Shown here in pieces: positions 59,116-64,000 of a stretch of 64,000 nt of DNA. The notes beneath the pieces are model-generated. The model did no database searches, had not been told where the DNA came from, and saw only the letters and a program-made list of their open reading frames with translations. The position numbers and the translations under genes were made by a program. The stretch spans positions 186,001-250,000 of the forward strand of contig WBVU01000022.1 of the NCBI GenBank assembly GCA_009192285.1, written 5' to 3'. Each line of letters opens with the position of its first letter. Position 1 is the stretch's first letter. This DNA comes from Morchella semilibera. Taxonomy: Eukaryota; Ascomycota; Pezizomycetes; Pezizales; Morchellaceae.

Positions 59116-62100
59116 ATGTCCGTGGTGGTGGAGCTCGAGAATGCCTTGCAGGCCATGTTGGTCACCAAACCACCCGGTGTGTCTGGGTCGAAAATCAACC
59201 AAATAACTGAACTCAGTGCAAAAAACGTCCAGGTACTTCTTCCTACTGAACGATTTTAGAGATATTTTAGACCAGCGGCAACGGTAGCCATGTAGAGCGA
59301 ACAGAGATTAAATAATCATCAGATGCTGACTGTCGATATTCATTGTTTTAGTCCGAATCCGTTATCATCGGGAAACTTTATACACATTTCAAGAAGTGTC
59401 CAGGAACCCATAAACTAGGCCCCCTCTACGTTGTAGATTCTGTTGCTCGCAAGTACTTAGATCTTGCGAAGAAGAGCCAACAGCCGGTCTCTGCCGATGC
59501 TCCTGATGGCACCTATGGTGCCGGTGTCTATAGAATCACGCAGCTTCTCCCAAGTTTAATGAATGATATTTTGCAACATGCGCCTCCAGAAGAAAATAAG
59601 GTACGCTATCTTCCACAGAAGGTCCATACGGATATCCGTGAATGGGGGTGCTCTGTGGCTATCAAATCGTTGTCAAGCTATATATAATATTATTCACTTT
59701 GACAACGACAAAGAAGCCCCCCCCTCCTATTATCGCTTTGAAACACGACATATGATCGTTCGTATAAATATGTAGAGGCATCCAACTTACACAGATATTG
59801 TGTCTTCTAGGATAAAATAGAAAAGCTCGTAGCGATTTGGGAGCGAAGCTCAACATTCCCCCTCGAGGTTTTGTTAGAGATTAAACAGAGGATTGCAGCA
59901 AGCCCCATGTCACAGGCTTATTCGCAGAGTAAGCTACCATATTCCCTTCTTCCTCCACGCGTATTCTCCCTCGTTTAAGCCGGTCCATTTTGGAAGAACT
60001 CCCTTAGTAATTGATGACCTATTTCTTGATTAAACGTAGATTCTACAACTCCAACTGGCTCACCGCCTCCACACCTACAATCCATAAACGGACAGATGCA
60101 GGCCTTTCCACAATACCCGATGTCGCAACCTCAACAACCACAGAGCCAGGCACAGCCAGGCGCATCAAGTACGGCCTCTATCTTACAAGCGCTTGCAAAC
60201 ATGGCAAAGCAAAATCAAACAGCTACCCCCCCTACTGCTCCTGCCCAAGCACCCACACCCCCCGTAGCCGCAACACAACAGTATAATGTATCAAATGGCC
60301 AGATGAATGGACTGTCTGGTTTGTCTCAAGATACTTCGCTTGCTGCTTCACGGCCTATCGCGCCTCCAGTACAAGCTACCCCGGTTCCTATGTCATATAC
60401 TCCTACTCCCCCAATTGCGAACAATGTTCCAACTATGCCTATGTATGGAAATCAAATGCCGGGCATGTATCTTGGCCAACAACAACAGCCTCAGCAACAG
60501 CCACAACAGCAACCACAAATCCAAGCATCGTATCCCCAGTATGCTCAGCAGCAACCCCAGCAACCCCAGCAAGTACCGGGTGCTGCTCCTGCTCCTGTAG
60601 ATCAGATGGCCATTCTTCAACTCCTGCTTAACCATCCAGGTTTGCAGGGTATGAGCCTCCCTCAGTTGACTCAGTCTTTTGGAGCCCTTGGTACTGGTGC
60701 AGGTGCTGTTACTGGTGCAGATAGCCAAAACGGCCAAGCTATGCCGATGTGGCAGCAACAGCAAATGCAGCAGCTGCAGCAAATGATAAATCCTCCTCAA
60801 GTACCACAAAATGCATCTGAGCCTTCTCGTGATGGTGGATATAATCGCGATGTTCGTCGTAACGAGCGCGGATACTCACCACCGCCCATGTCGCCCCCGC
60901 GCTATCAGGGTCGTCGGGGTAGATCTCGTTCAAGATCCCCAGCTCGCTTCGACCGCGGAGGTAGCGCTGGAGGAGCAGGGCGCTCCCCACCAAACTTTAG
61001 ACGTCGCAGCCCTGTATATGGAGAATATGAAGGTAATGATACGCGCAACAGTCGTGATAATAGCGGCAATGGTGGTGGGGGTGGGGGTAGTGGTGGGAAT
61101 GAACGTAATCGTGGAAGGGGGCGTGGTGGAAACGGGGGTTTTGGGCGCAGAGGGGCATCTCCCCGCGGTCGCAGGGATCGTAGCAGGACCCCTCCAAATG
61201 GGAACAGGTTCAACGGAAAGGGTAGCCAAGGTGGTGATCGCACATCACCTTCATTGCCTAAGTTCAGTAAACTCGTGGAGTTCGACGAGGGCATCGCATC
61301 AAACAGCATTAAAGGTAGGCCAATAGCGATATATTCTCAAACAACTTGATCACGTGCTAATATACAGTAATCATCCAGTCCTCAGTAGAACCCTATTCGT
61401 TGGTGGTGTAACGTGAGTTTAAGCCTCCCTTTGTCCAGTGTCTATTTGCTAACATTTCTTCCAGTATCTCTGAGGATGAGCTTCGCGGACTCTTTGAAAG
61501 GCACGGATTAGTCCAGTCCTGCATAGTGAATCAAGACAAGCGTCATGCTTTCATCAAGATGCTCACTCGCGAGGATGCGGTCAAAGCTAGAGCTGGTATG
61601 GAAACATATAGAGCTGATAACATGACCATTAGGGTATGCGCACAGTCTAGCTTTCTCTCATCCTGCTTCTTCCTTTCTTTACGCGTAAAGCTGACGTTTC
61701 TTTCCAGACACGATGGGGCGTTGGGTATGGCCCTCGAGACTGCAGCGACTACCAAACTGGAATCAGTATCATCCCAATCGACCGCCTGACCGACGCCGAT
61801 CAAAGGTGGATGGTCTCAGCTGAATATGGCGGAACTGGTGGAAAACCTCTGGTCGGTGGAATGGTTGTTGAAGAACCAGATATCGAAATTGGACAGGGTG
61901 TCTCCTCTAAAGGTATGTTTCTAAGCCCCTCAAGAATATCCCCCCCCCCCAAAGCCCCTACCTCATTTCCCATCATCACCATCATCATGAGCGCTCCTGC
62001 TTTATCTCTAGGCCATTTGTTGCCAACCAATGTACTAACCAGAATCCCTCACATAGCCATCAGCAAACGTTTCCCAACCGACTCCGGTGGGGCAAAGGGC

Positions 62101-62325
62101 CCACGGTCCTCGCATGACACTTTCGCCGAAGCCCATCGTGAACAACGCAACAGGCGCACAGATTATAATGACAACAACCAGCGGGGAGGTCGTGATAATA
62201 ACATCGGTGTCGCCCCACCAACTCCAGGGTTTGGCGCTGGGCTGCCCTTCATGAACTTTGTGCCGCCAAACATGCCCAATGGTTTCCAATATCCCGGATT
62301 CCCAGGCCAGTCCTCAGGACGGTGA
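59116..62325 (+). CDS. seb1: Seb1/Nrd1-type CID-RRM transcription-termination factor
   Basis: Nuclear RNA-binding protein that reads the RNA polymerase II C-terminal domain and directs termination and 3'-end processing. Eight exons join in frame to 811 aa: 59116-59232, 59352-59600, 59811-59928, 60040-61314, 61379-61412, 61465-61633, 61708-61912 and 62057-62325. The CTD-interaction domain covers about residues 1-160 (KPPGVSGSKINQITELS, LYTHFKKCPGTHKLGPLYVV, APDGTYGAGVYRITQLLP). A Gln/Pro-rich linker and an RS/RGG region follow. The RRM has RNP2 TLFVGGV and RNP1 KRHAFIKM. The conserved region after it includes RWGVGYGPRDCSDYQTGISI and the GGTGGKPLVGGMVVEEPDIE block found in Seb1/Nrd1. The 34-nt fifth exon carries RNP2. 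There is no frame problem. Confidence 0.94.
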
Positions 62326-64000
62326 AGCGTCACGAACCTACTGCGTAGATAAGTGAAATAGGAATTGGTCGATAATCGGAAGCGGCAACGTCAAAGCTTA
62401 ATACTTCAAACAGCTTGACAATGCATTACGGCTAGAGCGGGTTAATATCTTATTGGTCTGGGTTTAAAAGCTGTTTAGTCTTTTGGTTTAAGGCGGGGTG
62501 GTGGGGGAGGTGGTAGTATGTTCCTGCTTGTGGGGTTAAAATCAGGGGCTAGGGTATGCTGGAATATAACCACTAAAATAATTAGTTCACGTTGATGGGG
62601 AGTTTGGGGTTCCTTATTTTTCCGAGTGGCCTTTTGTTTTGTTTGTTTTGTTTCTCTTACTCTCTTTCTTTTCAGTTCCTTTTCCTAAGTATTTTTCCGC
62701 TTTTCCTCTCTGTCTCGTGTATCCGATGATCTTTCTCACTCACTTTATCTCTTTTCTATCTCTCTCATACACAAGCTTGAGTTTACCCGGAGGTGGGTAA
62801 TTTTGAGGATGGGACGTTGTCTGCCGAACGCGCGAATCTGCCCCCCGCCGATACAGCGCGAGCCAGGGCAACTTGTTCTGTTAAATGTAAAACTCTTCTG
62901 TTTCTACTGTAAAATATTTTTTTTCTCTCTCCTATCTCCCCTCTCCTGATCATAGGAGACGTAAAAAACGATATCATAAAACAACAGGTTAAAACTTAAA
63001 AAATAATATTTGTGAACACAATATACATACAAAAACCCCAATTTTGGGAAACCACCCGCGCCGCGCGCGCCGCGCAGAGTGTTGAATTCCCCGGCCGCCC
63101 CAGTTCAGCTATGCAGCAGCTAGTAGTTTTCCCTGGCGAGAATTCCCACCTCTACCCTAGATCTTATGTAATATGTGCTTTCTGTAGGGGGGGGGGGGTT
63201 GATGCCCCCGGTGGGGTACGGTGTGCGGTGCGATTTCTTCCAATTTCCGGAGGGTGGAGGGGTTGGAGGGGGGGGTTGGGGGTTCTTGTTATCCGGGGAG
63301 AATAAACGATGCGATACGGAACCTTGTAGTGACATGACGTCGGTCTGGCCATGGGGGGAGGGGGGAAGGGGGGCGTGAAGTGAGGTGAGGTGAGAATAGT
63401 TGGTTAGTTATGTAGTTAGTTAGGTTGACATTGGAGGTCCCTGTGCGTGAGCGAGGCGGTAAAAACCTCACGCTTGCTTCGGTTTAGGAGTGGCGAGTAA
63501 GTTTGGGCTGGGGGTGGCGGATAGGAGTAACTTGTAAAGTAGATGGAGGTTGTTCCGGCCTGGGCGCGCGCGGGGGGGCCGTACCTGCGCTGTAACTGAG
63601 CAAGTGCCTTTCCCTCCCCAGCGCCCTGGGAGTAGAGTTACTTAGTAATGTATGGAACAGTGGACACACACATGGTCTCTTTTTGAATTGGAGACTTCGA
63701 TCGAGATCCTGTTCTTGTTGGTCATGACCATTTGCTGGTTGGTTGGTTGGTTGGTTGGTTAGTTTGTTACATATACACCCACTACTCGGAGGGATTTCTG
63801 CTGACAGAACTAAATTCTTAATGTTTCTTCTATTATAATTATCCATGTAGGTACTTATGTACAATAATACCCCATGGGCCCCATATGCGGGGGTTAGGTT
63901 ACGACTTACGAGTACCGTACTGTGGAGGAATGGTGTGTATGGATGGTATGGATACGTACGGGTATTGCGGGGGTTTCCAATTAAAACCACTACTACTATT
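62326..64000. other. 3' flank of seb1 and window end, no gene seen
   Basis: T-rich 3' flank with TTTGTTTTGTTTGTTTTG and CTCTCTTTC tracts, then GC-rich sequence with GCGCGCGCCGCGC near 63060, G-runs at 63187-63380, and (GGTT)6 at 63737-63760. Minus-strand frames here are proline- and threonine-rich translations of the G-runs. Any gene whose 5' end lies past 64000 cannot be judged. Confidence 0.5.

Overview
The window is nuclear DNA of a filamentous ascomycete (Pezizomycotina). The evidence is orthologues of eukaryotic housekeeping proteins, mostly short (50-110 nt) GT-AG introns with TACTAAC-type branch points (for example in the Rab2-type gene), small intron-bearing tRNA genes, and long CT-rich or homopolymer-rich spacers. 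A cup-fungus/truffle-like lineage is possible, but that is inference. No bacterial, viral or CRISPR signature was seen.

Layout. 1-9 kb: a minus-strand XRCC4/Lif1-like DNA-repair gene, then a divergent TBC-domain Rab GAP and tRNA-Val(AAC). 10.8-13.2 kb: a Rab2-type GTPase convergent with RNase H2 subunit A. 16-19 kb: a large minus-strand gene with an RE/SR low-complexity centre and a helical C-terminus, tentatively AFF4/Ebp1-like. 19-25 kb: a long gene-poor block full of microsatellites. 25-32 kb: two minus-strand genes, CENP-C/Mif2 and a CTL/Pns1 transporter. 32-35 kb: a gene-poor block holding a short inverted-repeat element (probable MITE). 35-41 kb: exosome subunit Rrp4 and a 13-exon PUF RNA-binding protein. 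41-46 kb: gene-poor. 46-51.5 kb: plus-strand TAF4, tRNA-Val(CAC, with intron), ORC5 and a lineage-specific protein resembling fungal PD-(D/E)XK nuclease-like families. 51.5-59 kb: gene-poor. 59-62.3 kb: Seb1/Nrd1 with CID and RRM domains.

The genes are not an operon or a biosynthetic cluster. They are unlinked core functions: DNA repair and replication, kinetochore, transcription and RNA decay, vesicle traffic. The gene-poor blocks carry two strongly repeated short words, the palindrome TACATGTA (at least 21 copies) and ATCACTCG (14 copies), all outside the exons I annotate.

A recurring oddity is that four otherwise well-conserved genes in the first 32 kb (XRCC4-like, TBC, Mif2, Pns1) carry apparent single-base frame breaks, several in homopolymers. 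The multi-exon genes from 35 kb onward (Rrp4, PUF, ORC5, Seb1) assemble in frame without correction. Sequencing or assembly indels are the simplest reading, but raw reads would be needed to exclude real lesions.
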